The notes under the pieces are model-generated. The model saw only the letters and a program-made list of their open reading frames with translations. It did not search any database and was not told the DNA's origin. Source: Clitopilus passeckerianus (taxonomy: Eukaryota; Basidiomycota; Agaricomycetes; Agaricales; Entolomataceae). Taken from it: a stretch of 64,000 bases of DNA. Below, piece after piece: positions 45,646-56,423 of this stretch (position 1 is the stretch's first letter; the number at the start of each line of letters is the position of its first letter). The stretch covers positions 1 through 64,000 of the forward strand of contig CALYLX010000040.1 in the NCBI GenBank assembly GCA_944990035.1. The letters run 5' to 3'. The translations under genes were made by a program, and so were the position numbers.

Positions 45646-48497
45646 TCAGATATCTACGTACGAGAAACCCATATTCCGGCGTATATGGCCTTGAATCTTC
45701 GCACCATGTCCATTCTTCGTGTAAACCCTCAGCCCAAGCGTCAACTGGCCAACAAACCGATTCTCGTCGTCGTCGTCATCCGAATGATAACCGGCTTCCT
45801 TGGCGGACGTTGAGGTCACTTGTTGACAAGACTCCGTCACTGCTGCGAGGAGAAGTTCCGTAGGATCCACAGGGTGGTGGAAGTGGAAGTGGTGATGATT
45901 CTGGATGACATTTGGACGACCATCAATCTTTCCACCACCTGCGCCACTCATGACAGTTTCTTGACGTTCGGGTTGAGACTGGCCGGTTCCATTGCGGGAA
46001 GGGCCAGTTATCGAGTTCATGGAAGGTCGGGTGTATACCCCGTTTCTGAGCGGGGACTTGGGTCGCTCTGGCGGATGCTGGTCCACAACATGGGGATGAA
46101 CTGCTGTTTTGTGGAACTCCGGGAAGACTGTAGTGGTGGGACTCGCTGATAGTTGACGGATGTCCTTTTGGTCAAAGAATTGGCGGCTCTGGGCAATGGT
46201 CTTGAGCTCTTCCAGGTCCTTACCCGCTAGTTTGGATAATTCGACAGGAAGGAAACGGGAGTGTTTCCTGTATAATATAGTCAGTGCAATGTAACCTGCA
46301 TTACGTGAGAGACCAACTTCTTATCGAAATCTAGGACCTATTTGTTAGGATTTGACGATCATAATGTGGGGGATATAGCTCACCAGACGCAAGGGAACAA
46401 CTTCGTGTCCATTCGGTATTGAGACGAGAAAGATGGCGATCAAACTACGAAGTCACCGGTTAGCAAGAGTGTACCACCATACGCTATAATCACGTACTGA
46501 ACAATGTCGATCAATCCGCAGCTAATGGAGGGGAAGTCAGATGGGCTTCTAAAGACATATAAGAATACGTACATGGACTACATAACTCCCAGCTTTAAGC
46601 TCCAGCTCTGCGTTCACGCCCCGAGCGTTCAGATTAGAATGGGAAGAGAACGCAAGCGCCTTCGTTTCGCCCCGACGATATACCACGAAGTCGAAGGTAT
46701 GATGCTCAGGATCGAGGACCTCGTGGAAGAAACGCCGATCCGCTTGAGCGAGGACAATTATTGCTGGGGTATCTGCTGTGACATCGAAAGTGACTTCGTA
46801 AGATATGATCAGTTGGATAACATAGAACGCAGCATTATTCAACTTACAGGATACTTCACCGAATGTCCAGGCAGACAACTTGGGCTGCATCGTGACAGTC
46901 AACCAGTCGGAGGACATGGCCCAGGATTTATCGAATAGTCGTGTCCTGTCTACCTGATCCCATACTTCAAGGAATGTCTGATCTAAAAAGTAGCCCGGGA
47001 TAAGTCGGTGTTCTCGGAAGAAGGCCGTTACTCACATTCCATCACGAACTGCCCGTCATCCCCGAATTCATGTCCGAGGCCTTTGAGAATCTCTCCCCTC
47101 TCACGATCCGTCCATTCCTTGGATCCATCCGACCAGGGCCCAGTCCATTCGCCCGATCCCCAAGGATTCCGAATAACGAGGAAGCGTTTCCCACCCAGTT
47201 CGCGAGCACGCAGGATCGAATAAGTATGGTTGGCCTCAAGCCCATCGACCATAACGATGGGATCATCCGAAGTAGTGCTCCTTGTGAAGGAGCAGCCGAA
47301 GAGTCGATCAGTGTTCGCTTTCATAAGTTCTTCAGTCCAGAACTTGTCCTTATCAAGGATGTCCTAACCCAGATATAAATACTAACACGCGCGGAGAAGT
47401 AAATTCCGTTGACGACCGACCTTGGTGAAGTAGAATGTGTTGACGCCTCTGAGAGTCACATATCAGATCGTTTGAATCACAAAGCAATAGATATACACCA
47501 TACCCAGTCAATGTCTCAATAGCTTCACCTGTATCCCCACCGTGATTAAGCGCACGAAAGCTGCCGTACAACTTCGCAAATGCCTTCTCAACCAGAGGAA
47601 CCCAAGTCTGTTCTCCTTCTCCAGGTTTTGCGAAGGCGAGATTGTCACCAGTATTCAGCGATAACTTGAATGCGGCCTTGTTGTAGCCATAAGCCATTTT
47701 CTCTTGTTGTGTGAGTTCGTCCCATTTCGGAAGTGCAGTGAAGAGCATACTGGACGACGAAGATCAGCAAAGAAGTATCAAAATGTAACGAGTACGCACT
47801 CGTCGATGATGACTGGAACCCAGTGGTTATCTCGAAAGAAGATGAATCCATACACGCCGACTTTGGCGTTTTGCTAGAAAGGAAGCCAGGATCAGGTTTT
47901 AGCCGTGGCAAAGAAAACCACGAGCATCACTTTGATGCAGAGTCCTTCAATGAGGTCCTTTCCAGACGCTAATGTTGATAGTGCCGATAGAAACCAGCAG
48001 TCACCTAGACACCCCTGACGGATGTTCCTTGAGTGCGCACCGTCTTTGAAAAAGGACGGGTTTGCAAAAAGATCGGATACCCGTTGGATGCCTCTGGGTT
48101 CCGGACGAACACAGTGGTGAAGGTTGCCTAAAGACCCATTGAGGCACCTTTTGAAGTCGTGCTCGATGTCGAATTCCAGGTCTCTGGGACGACGAATATC
48201 ATCAGAGTTCCGTTCATGACGGCATAACTAGAGGTCGTACCTGAATTTTATATTCTTTCTTTGACAGTCTTCCACGATTTCATCCACTAGTGCCGCGCAT
48301 TCACGCCTGGCTTTCTCAAGCTCGCATGTAACGAGAAGCCCGACCTTCCCGAACCCTTGAGTGGGAGTGAGGTCCGAAAGTTCACCATTGGGCTCTGCGT
48401 CTCCGCTCAAGGCGCGTCTTCTCAGTTCTTTGAGGCGACGACGAGCGGCCGGGTTGCTAGCAGGTTTGGGAGTGACGTTTAGTGGGCTCGAAATCAT
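45646..48497 (-). CDS. Calpain-type cysteine protease
   Basis: Calcium-type papain-fold protease (C2 family) acting on intracellular substrates. The catalytic Cys is in GCLGDCWFLSALSTLAS, the His in VDGLEANHTYSILRA and the Asn in LVIRNPWGSGEW, so the triad is complete. Before it lie an N-terminal helical part (ARRRLKELRRRALSG, CELEKARRECAALVDEIVED) and the ANPSFFKDGAHSRNIRQG entry segment; after it lies a beta-sandwich domain III (LSAWTFGEVSCKLNN, HTFDFVVYRRGETKALAF). The C-terminal extension is probably disordered, with a His-rich patch (NHHHFHFHHP) and an Asp run (SDDDDDENRF). About ten exons. The start at 48,497 is the only Met of the first exon. It is not the pH-signalling type (PalB/Rim13) as far as I can judge. 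Confidence 0.88.
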
Positions 48498-49113
48498 GAC
48501 TGGTCTAGCTGTAGAATTACTTGGTTCTGAATATATAGACCAGCCACTGCACTCCTATCGGTGTCCCCAGAGAGCCGTGATGGCTCAGCGCCTGACGAAA
48601 GAAGTAATGTTTAATTGAGCGATCAGATAACAAATTGCATACCTTGAGCGGAACCATCAGTTGATGGGAGTACCTTAGAAAGCACCAATAAAGGTGTGTC
48701 AGTTGATCATTTCAGCGCAAAAAGGTGTGTTGTTATTGCGAAGGATCTGAATGAACATCTCGCCGAAGCGCCGTCCACCTATTCGTTCGGCAGCGTTGTA
48801 AGTTTGATTGAAATGATGACATACAAACGTGTGGTGCTTGTGGATCTAGAACTAAGAGGTTGTCTTGGAAAAGACATTGGTTCCTGCCATCACCGAAGTT
48901 CTGGAGGAGAATTTGGCACTGGGGAGGCTATGATTGAAGAGAGTGACGGAAAGGCTAGGAGATGTAACGCGTAGCCGCCGTGACCAATGATCACAATGCG
49001 TACCAGTTTTCAGAAATTCTGAGAAAATCAATAATCTCGGTAAAGATTCAATTCAAAGTTCGTAATGCAGGTCGAGGCAAGCTATCTTTAGGTAAAAGAA
49101 AATACGTCAGATG
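48498..49113. other. Intergenic, nothing recognised
   Basis: A 92-codon plus-strand frame at 48,696-48,974 has no recognisable content. Confidence 0.45.
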
Positions 49114-50012
49114 TCAACATATAACCCAAAGTCTATTATGAGTGACCACTGCTGCGATGTTATACTCCCAGTCCGGCTCTCTACCACATTCCCTCACAAG
49201 CAAGTCATACCTATACAGTAAAGCGAAGCACGTTTTCACGTACTCCCGCAGCAATGTGTAGTCCCGATGCAGCATCGGCCTCGATGTCTTCTTATCCTTC
49301 TCCAACCTGTCTAGATACTCCCGGTGTTTAAACACCTGGCCTGGATAATCCATGCCCGTCTGCGTATTCCGCAAGAAATCAGCATATTGCTTGGTCTCGA
49401 GGTAGATCCCATTATCCAGGATCCCCATCGCCCAAAAGAGATTAATGAGTATATAGGCTTGCAGGGCCGTCTCCATGACTCTCGACCATCCGAACCAGTA
49501 ACCCCAGTGCAGGTTATGAAGACCATAGATTGGAATTCGGGCGTGCTGTGCGAGCATCAAAGGGTGGGTATCTCGTTTTCTGCCAATAGGATCTTGACTG
49601 CATCCACAAGGTCTCGGAAAACTATTGGGCTGCATGTCGCCGGTTGGACGGCTTGGGAGCCTGTAGGTGAGACCGGGAGCATCCAATTTGAAAGGCGTTG
49701 GTTGTAAGAGGTGAGGGGTATCCAATACTGATACTCGTCGATTGGTGTACAGTATCGATTCTTTAGGTCATCGGAGAAGATTAATCCTGAATGCGGTGGG
49801 TCATACTTTTGTAGGTATTTCTTCCTCTCAGTGCTTGAGAACTCCACGATCCGATCAGTTAATGCTTTTCGGAAGTAAGCTAGATCCTTTTCGATGGTGA
49901 GCGAGCTTCGTGGATATATTGCGGTATGGTGAGGAGTACGATGCGGGTTCTCGCGAATGAATTCGAAGTTAGACGCTAGTTTGTTCCACGGGATACAGTG
50001 GTCCTGATGCAT
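49114..50012 (-). pseudogene. MHQ-family copy 3, one-base frameshift
   Basis: Third copy of the MHQ family, intronless, about 299 residues if read through. The first half reads MHQDHCIPWNKLASNFEFIR, TERKKYLQKYDPPHSGLIF and ILLAENEIPTL, then hits TGA at 49,557-49,559. The second half continues in another frame with MLAQHARIPIYGLHNLHWGY, WSRVMETALQAYILINLFWA, and MLHRDYTLLREYVKTCFALL. One missing T in the run just before the stop explains it. Because the rest is well conserved, this may be a basecalling error in Nanopore data or a very young pseudogene. The gene body is otherwise complete up to its own stop at 49,114. Confidence 0.75.
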
Positions 50013-50189
50013 GGTATCTGAGGAGGGAGGGCGAACAAGGGGGAGGAAAATTCCATTTGCCGAGGCAGTCAGACCCATCATTAAGCATCAATTACGAGTC
50101 TGGAGTTTACGGAAGCGAGTCCTTTTTCCTATGAGGGTCCTAAGCGACCGTCCGCATCAGTGATGGGTTACGTCTCCGCTTTGCAATTG
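50013..50189. other. Short intergenic
   Basis: MHQ 3 upstream region, next to the retroelement scrap. Confidence 0.4.
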
Positions 50190-50500
50190 GTTCGCTTGAT
50201 ACTCTATTGCCTCTTTGGGCTTGCGCTCCACAGAAATTGCGTCATAGACCCATGTATGGTATACAAACACATGGTCCCCACCTCGACTATCACTGCCGAA
50301 TACATGGCCATCACGCACTACGGACATAGCCGCACTTGCCGTACCACGCCTTTGGTCCTCAAGAAACCTCTGAACTTGACGCTGCCTCTCTTCTCATACA
50401 CCAGAGAGGAATCCCGGATGTACATCTGCAATTTAGGCTTTACAATCGTTATCGGACAACCAATCGGCTTCGGAGCGTTATGCACAACATGTTGCGCCTT
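50190..50500 (+). mobile_element. Copia-like retrotransposon RNase H scrap
   Basis: At 50,255-50,330 the frame reads VPTSTITAEYMAITHYG, close to the TSTTEAEYMA(L/I)TH block of Ty1/Copia RNase H. In a different frame at about 50,438-50,473 it reads LQSLSDNQSASE, like the CDNQSAI block that follows in Copia elements. Frame changes and lack of any other Pol domain or LTR show a decayed fragment. A 226-codon open frame covering 50,160-50,840 is therefore not called as a gene. Confidence 0.45.
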
Positions 50501-50849
50501 AAAGGCGCGTCGGACAGAATCATTAGAACAGGTAGTAATCACAAGTAGGGTGTGGTTCAAAGTGTGGTTCATTGCATCTCGGAGTATAGATAACTCGGAT
50601 AGAAGAGGTCACCATAATAAAATAAACTCCAGACTCGTAAACCGTCATGCGAAGCATTGGCCATCCCCACAAGTCCTTCGGTGCCGAAGGTCACGGGTAA
50701 TGAGCTACCCGTTCCCAAGAATCCACGTCTTACAATCTATCATTCACCTTTCGTATGTCAAGAAAGAGTTGCTGTTGAAATATGGAGAAAGTTCGAAGGT
50801 ATTCCATTGGTATTCACGAATGCACCGACAAATACAGTAATTCACCATC

Positions 50850-52678
50850 CTAGACCAAGAACCCACCAGTCAGCAGCCCCATAACGTTGTCCAAGTCTAC
50901 GCTCTCCTTAACCCTTCTCATCCTTTCCAAACTCTCCCCATACACATCACGCAGATCCGTCCCCACGACCGCGTAGTTCGGATACTTCACGTCATCCCAC
51001 CGGCCCTCTTCCTCCTGAACGACGACTTGCTGCACCTCCTTCGCCACGTCTTCAATCAAGCCGTTGAAATACTCGACATCTTCCGCAGAGCCATAGTTGA
51101 AGCCGAAACATGAGGGAGTGACGGCATTGGATGAGGAGTGCGGGTAGGCGGATGGGAAGGAAGTGTGCGAGAAATGGTTGTAGAAAGGTTCGGCGAACCA
51201 GTAGAGGGTCTCAGGGGAGCGACCGTCTTTCAAAGCTTTGGCGTATGCTTTGCTGACTGAGACCTCCACGGCGCGAAGCACGGGGATGGTGTAGTGCAGA
51301 ATCGGGACGGTGTGTAAGTAGGCACCGGTGGGTCTAGGGAGGAACGAATGGCAGGTTAGAATTTGTGCGAAACGGGGCCGAAAAGACCAAGACGAGAGGG
51401 TGTAAAGTACTCACGGGGGGAATATGCTGTCCTTGACGAGTTGAGCATGCGTCGTAATCTTCGTCGTATCACCGGTTGATGGAATCTGAAGGAATGCCGA
51501 GAACGGTGCCGGGCTAGTGTCTGGCCCGTCGTAGAAGAACAAAACCCGCCAGAGTGTCTGATGGTAAATATTCAGTTTGACGCCATCGATGAAAACGAAG
51601 AGAAATGTGATACAAACCTCATTTTTCGTAACCGTATAAATTGCTTCAAGCTGAGCATTCTCATCTTTGTTCTCGACGCTAAACTGCTCGACCGCCTTCG
51701 TAACCTCTTCGTTGTATTCGATTGAGTATGAAATCGTGCCACCCTAATCCGCATAATCAGCCTCACTACGCTTCAAAAAGGGGCGGAAAGCTTACCCAGA
51801 CTGCCCCACTCGGCCACGTCTTGACGGTAGCTCCCGTTACGATTCCAAAGTTATTACCACCACCGCTCAATCCAAAGAAGAGATCGGGCTGCGTCTCCCG
51901 TGTGACCTCGACGAAGGTCCCGTTAGGAAGTACGAGCTCAAACGAGACCGCGTTGTCAGATGCTAGACCATGCTGATTCGTGTACCAAGAGAAGCCACCG
52001 CCCAGAAGAAGCCCCATGCCTAAATGGAAATCTGATGAATAATCAGACCGCCAGAGGCTGATGGAAACGTACCTATGCCTGGAACGCGACCACCAACAAC
52101 GGTAACGTTGTAGGGCAGCAGCTTCTCGCAGAGGTCATCCCAGATCCATCCGCTACCAAATTCGACCGTTTGTTGCTCTGGGTTGTAGGCGAAGTCGAGT
52201 AGGTTGTGCAGAGAGACCTCAACGTCAGGGGTGGAAGAGAATGTTGGGTTGAAAGCATGGCCACCGGATTTGATCTAAACACGATAGAAATATGAGTCGG
52301 GGGAGGTACGTCTGAAAGAAATGGGGAACGTACGGCGAATGGAGATCGAATGTGGTCTCTTCCAATGATCTTGATCTATTGAGAAACACGGATCAGCGAC
52401 TGAGTAAGGCATCAAAGAGAGAAACCCACTGTCTCCTGAACATCCTCCGCAGTCCTGGGTGCAACACTACATGTCGAGTTCTGTGTAGAGACGGGCAGCC
52501 AGTGGTCGATATCTTGAACATATTCATTGGAGCCAGGAAGGTGGACGATGTCCGGAACTCGTTTTCGGAGTTCAACACATGCTTTAGCAGCATTCGGGTA
52601 CGTATTGGACGAAGATGGATTCGCAAGGACATTTGCGAACGCAGATAGAACGGTTAACTTTGATAGGAGTGGCACCAT
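50850..52678 (-). CDS. FAD-linked oxidase 1 (berberine-bridge-like)
   Basis: Secreted flavoprotein of the VAO/PCMH family. The signal peptide MVPLLSKLTVLSAFANVLA is followed by CVELRKRVPDIVHLPGS, NSTCSVAPRTAEDVQETV, AIKSGGHAFNPTFSSTP (the His that carries FAD in this family), GGGFSWYTNQHGLASDNAVS, DLFFGLSGGGNNFGIVTG and a C-terminal BBE-type segment (YPNYAVVGTDLRDVYGESLE, RMRRVKESVDLDNVMGLL). The VVGGRVPGIG segment has Arg where bicovalent members carry the second FAD-linking Cys, so flavin would be singly attached. About eight exons with ordinary short introns. TATAAAA lies at 52,721-52,727, 43 bp upstream. The likely substrates are sugars or small alcohols; this cannot be decided from sequence. 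Confidence 0.9.
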
Positions 52679-53383
52679 TTTCGTGATGAAAACGGGTTGC
52701 AGGGAGCCGGCTCCTCCTCATTTTATAGCCGTATCTTGACCAAGTCATCACTTCAGGCGCATCAGTAAATGATAAATAGTCATCGGTTACAGCTGACTGG
52801 TGTGAATCGGTGGGAACTATGGTTGGTGGTGGTGGGCGGACAGCAAGTCGAGCGCCAGTTGGCCGAGCGCCCGGGGATCAAAAACTGGCAAATCGCCGCA
52901 AATCCACCTGCCCTAAAGTGCATCCACGGCGTTTTCGGCAATCCAAGCCTCCTCATGACCCTACAAACACCCGGTGCCGACGGATGCGTTCAGCTATCGA
53001 GGCTGCTCTCGAAGAACCTGATGAACATATGGGAGATAGCGGATAAGTAATCGTAGTGGGCCGCCCACAATCCCTCTGACGCATCTACGGAAACCTCGGT
53101 GTAAACAGCTCCTACGTGAAAAATATCTCAGTGCAGAACCCAATCCACACCTCAATCATGGTCCGATCTACCGTAAGGCCAGTGTAATGGGATTCCGAGA
53201 ACACAGGCTGTTACCTCGGGTACAGATCCTAAGACGAGTACATGCGGCGTCGGAGAGAGGTTGCAGAGAGGCCGAGGAGCGGTCAGAATCATTTTTCAAT
53301 AAGTGAATATGATTCTTGATATCAATTTTATCAACATAGTCACATTCTGTGTGAAAATTACGACCCCAAATCTCTCCTCTGGC
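52679..53383. other. Intergenic, nothing recognised
   Basis: FAD oxidase 1 promoter and GH25 3' region. Open frames on the plus strand here have no domain. Confidence 0.5.
52721..52727 (-). promoter_or_regulatory. TATA box of FAD-linked oxidase 1
   Basis: TATAAAA on the minus strand, 43 bp upstream of the ATG, which implies a very short 5' UTR. Confidence 0.5.
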
Positions 53384-54212
53384 TTAGCTCGCGAAAACGT
53401 TAAGGTCGAAGAGTCCAGAGGCTGAAACGTCGGTATATTGGTGACCAACGATAGAGGTCCATCTGTCGCATAGTCAGCGGGCGTGTTCAACAGCAAGGGA
53501 CGCAACTTACCCTCCAAAATGAGAGCCGTAGGTAAGAGTCTCATCATTGTTCCAGTTCGCGTACCACAGAGGGTAGCTGGTATCAAGAACAACACCGGCT
53601 GAGCCGAAAATTGACGACCATTCTATGCAACAATTAGCAATCGGCTACTCCTGGAATAAAACATCTCTTACCTCCAGGGCTGCTGTAAATGCCGAATTTG
53701 TAGCCTGAGGCTTTCATTGCCGCAACCATTTCCTTCGCCTTGCTCAGGTTACCAGAAGCACCCCAGTTCCACTGCAATTGTGGTCAGTAATTCCGAAAAA
53801 GAGATCATACAGCAGGACTACTTACGGTGTTGCAGGCAGTGTCCTTCTCCATATCAACCCAAATCATGCCAATTTGCATGGAATGGGCGTCAAAGGTAGC
53901 GCCAATTTCGGCGATCTGAGTGGCGAAGGACTTGCAGCTGTTGCCTGAGCCAGTGCATGGGTACCAGTATGTATCGATGTTTGTAATACCCGCAGCGCGA
54001 GCATTGTTGTAGACGGACACAAAATTAGGGTCAACCCGACCCCCTACGCTGCAAGCCTCTTGGTAACCACGAATGATGGCCTTGGTAAAGCCTTCACCCT
54101 TAGCTTTGGTGAAGGTTGCGGTGGGGACGAGTTGAGAGGAGTCTACACCGTGAACCAACCCAAGCGCAGAAGTTGCGCAGGCGAGAAGAGCGAAAGCAGC
54201 AGCGCGGACCAT
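53384..54212 (-). CDS. GH25-type secreted lysozyme-like hydrolase
   Basis: The signal peptide MVRAAAFALLACATSALG leads into LVHGVDSSQLVP, with the first GH25 Asp in GVDSSQ. Then come GFTKAIIRGYQEACSVGG, NIDTYWYPCTGSGNSC, IGMIWVDMEKDTACNT (the DxE catalytic pair), KASGYKFGIYSSPGEWSSIF, YPLWYANWNND and a final VGHQYTD..GLFDLNVFAS. Three or four exons, about 215 residues, single catalytic domain. GH25 enzymes cut the MurNAc-GlcNAc backbone of bacterial peptidoglycan, so a role against bacteria or in feeding on them is plausible. A TATAAAAAG box is at 54,284-54,292, about 70 bp upstream. Confidence 0.88.
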
Positions 54213-55547
54213 TCTGATGAGGGACCTGTGAAGGAACTTGACAAGCTCAAACGAGTGAGGAAAGCTAAGCTTGATTTTCCTTCTTTTTATACCGAAATGA
54301 GGTGTATTGGTGAACTCATTCTACACGAAGTACCGTATGGATAGTTTGTACATCAAAGATCTCCTAGCTATAAATACACGCTGAGCATACGAGCGTCGTT
54401 GATCTGCGATTCTTGTCAAGTTCAGATATGGTAGGAATCGTCCGGAAAAATCTTCGCTTGTCGGTCGTCGGGGTCAACTTTGAAGAAGTCGGTTGAACAT
54501 TGAATCAAATGACCTCGAAATCAATTTGGCCCCAGGTCGGTAGACGCACGCCTATCAATTCAATATCAAAATGTCATGAAAGAAGTTACATAGGTTGCTA
54601 AGTTGACGAAAATGACAAACCGACAGCATCTGTAGAGGTACATGTGGGACGTAGAGGATCATATGTATACTTCGACAGGGAAGATCGTTACGGGTCCGAG
54701 GTGGCTTACCACGTAAAGACCTGAGGACGATGTCCCGCATATCGCGCCATATGTACTTACTCCACAGTATCCACTCCTCCAAGTACACCATCGCCACCAT
54801 CGACACCATCTACTCGTCTTTAAGGCCATTGTCGAAAAATGTATGTGCAAATAGGCATAGCTACATCGAACCAGGACTATCTACTGGTTTCCCTATCTGG
54901 CCGACCAGTACGGTACGGCAGGACGTCACATCGCTAATTGCGGATTAGCTCTGCCAGCCTTCATCGAATTCCTAACATCTTCACAGCACCTCGATGTCGA
55001 TGAATGTCGAGCGTTCTATTTCGGGCCGCGGGCCATGTCCTTCATGTACATGTTCCTGGAATCAAGTGTATTTTTGGATATGCAACCGTGGAAATATCCA
55101 TCCAGCCTGATATCGCAATATCTCTCGCTATCAATACCCCGGATTACTTATCTCCTACCCATGTGCATCAAGTCATAAGTGTATCTTCTGCTTGAATTGC
55201 AACTCAACGGGCTCCCGGCCCTCCACCTCAGTCGCCTCCATGAACCTTCGCAGTTGAAATTTTCACCTCCAAAATCACGAGGTACGGGAGAGGAGAATGT
55301 GATGGAAGACAGACTGTAGTCAGCCACTCCGTCTATGTCGGAACGACTCAGCCACCATCTATCAAATTACTGGTACCTCCTCAGAGCCGCCACGAACTGT
55401 TCTGGCGCACACCATATCATGATATCTATCTCTTTATTTATATCTTCCTGTATGAGTATTTATTGAGTCAACTGAATCGATGAAACCTCCATCTACCATC
55501 TAGCTACTTGTTGCACTACGCCAGTTTTTAACTTCCACCATAATACT
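54213..55547. other. 1.33 kb intergenic, nothing recognised
   Basis: GH25 promoter at the left. The rest has short frames only. Confidence 0.5.
54284..54292 (-). promoter_or_regulatory. TATA box of the GH25 gene
   Basis: TATAAAAAG on the minus strand, about 70 bp upstream of the ATG at 54,212. Confidence 0.55.
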
Positions 55548-56320
55548 ATGGCCATCGAGTACACCTTCGGTTCAAAGAACGACTATACCGACACCACCCT
55601 CTCCCTCTCTCGATCATCCCTTACCTCCGCATCTGCCTCCTTCCCGGGGTCGTATACACTTAAAACCTTTGGCTCCGAAATTACCATAAAAGACCACACA
55701 ACAATTACAGGCTCAGATGGCTGGAGGGGAGTGATCTGGTGGGATAAGAAAACGATCGAGGTAGGCACGGGAAAGGAAAATACCATGTATGAGGTCGAGA
55801 AGATCGCAAAGACTGAGAAAACTGAAGGGTGCGTAACGTACGATTCAATCGAAGCCTTGGATCTCTGGCTTATCAAATGGAAACCTGTAGATACACGTAC
55901 TCCTGGCGATGGACCATCGGACGAAAACAATGGATCACGCTTTACGATCCGCATGTCAAGACGAAAACGTGGAAGGTGTGTCCACTGTCTCCCTACCACA
56001 CCTCTCATTCTCATCCTCTCAATCAGGTTTTCCAAGCCTCCTCTCCGGCACTTTCTTCCTCCGTCACGCTCGTTGACAATCTAACCCATCCACTCCCAAG
56101 CTCCTCCCTCGACTCCCCATTCCTCCAGTTTCACAAGTCCCACCCAGCCACCGTCGTACTCGAAGAACACGAAGGAATTTTACAGGATGACTACATGACG
56201 GCGCTCATGATCGTTTTATACCTAGACGGAGCGTATTTCGACGCAAACAGAATGGCTCCAGAAGGGTTAATGGGAAAGACTGTTGGCGCTTTTGGGCCTT
56301 TCGGTCAGGCATCCGGGTAG
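55548..56320 (+). CDS. DUF6593-like protein 2
   Basis: Three exons. Starts MAIEYTFGSKNDYTDTTLSL, then GSYTLKTFGSEITIKD, GWRGVIWWDKKTIEVGTG, YTYSWRWTIGRKQWITLYD, PFLQFHKSHPATVVLEEHEG and a hydrophobic segment DYMTALMIVLYLDGAYFDAN. This strand order (TF start, IxW strand, YxWRW strand, then PA.(V/L)..(E/D)..L and a late helix) fits DUF6593-like proteins better than anything else I know. A similar protein with little direct identity is encoded at 31,149-31,828. No signal peptide; function unknown. It ends in a mobile-looking FGPFGQASG. Confidence 0.62.
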
Positions 56321-56423
56321 ATTTATATGCATATTATATTAGTGTAGTTAGTCCAAATACAAATAAATGCAATGCACGTTCAGTTTTGCTCTCTCGGTCT
56401 CAGCCATACCATCCCGACCCAAC

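Noticed and set aside
50160..50840. 226-codon plus-strand open frame
   Set aside because: Only a short part resembles Copia RNase H, and the next motif is in another frame; it looks like a decayed element, not a gene.
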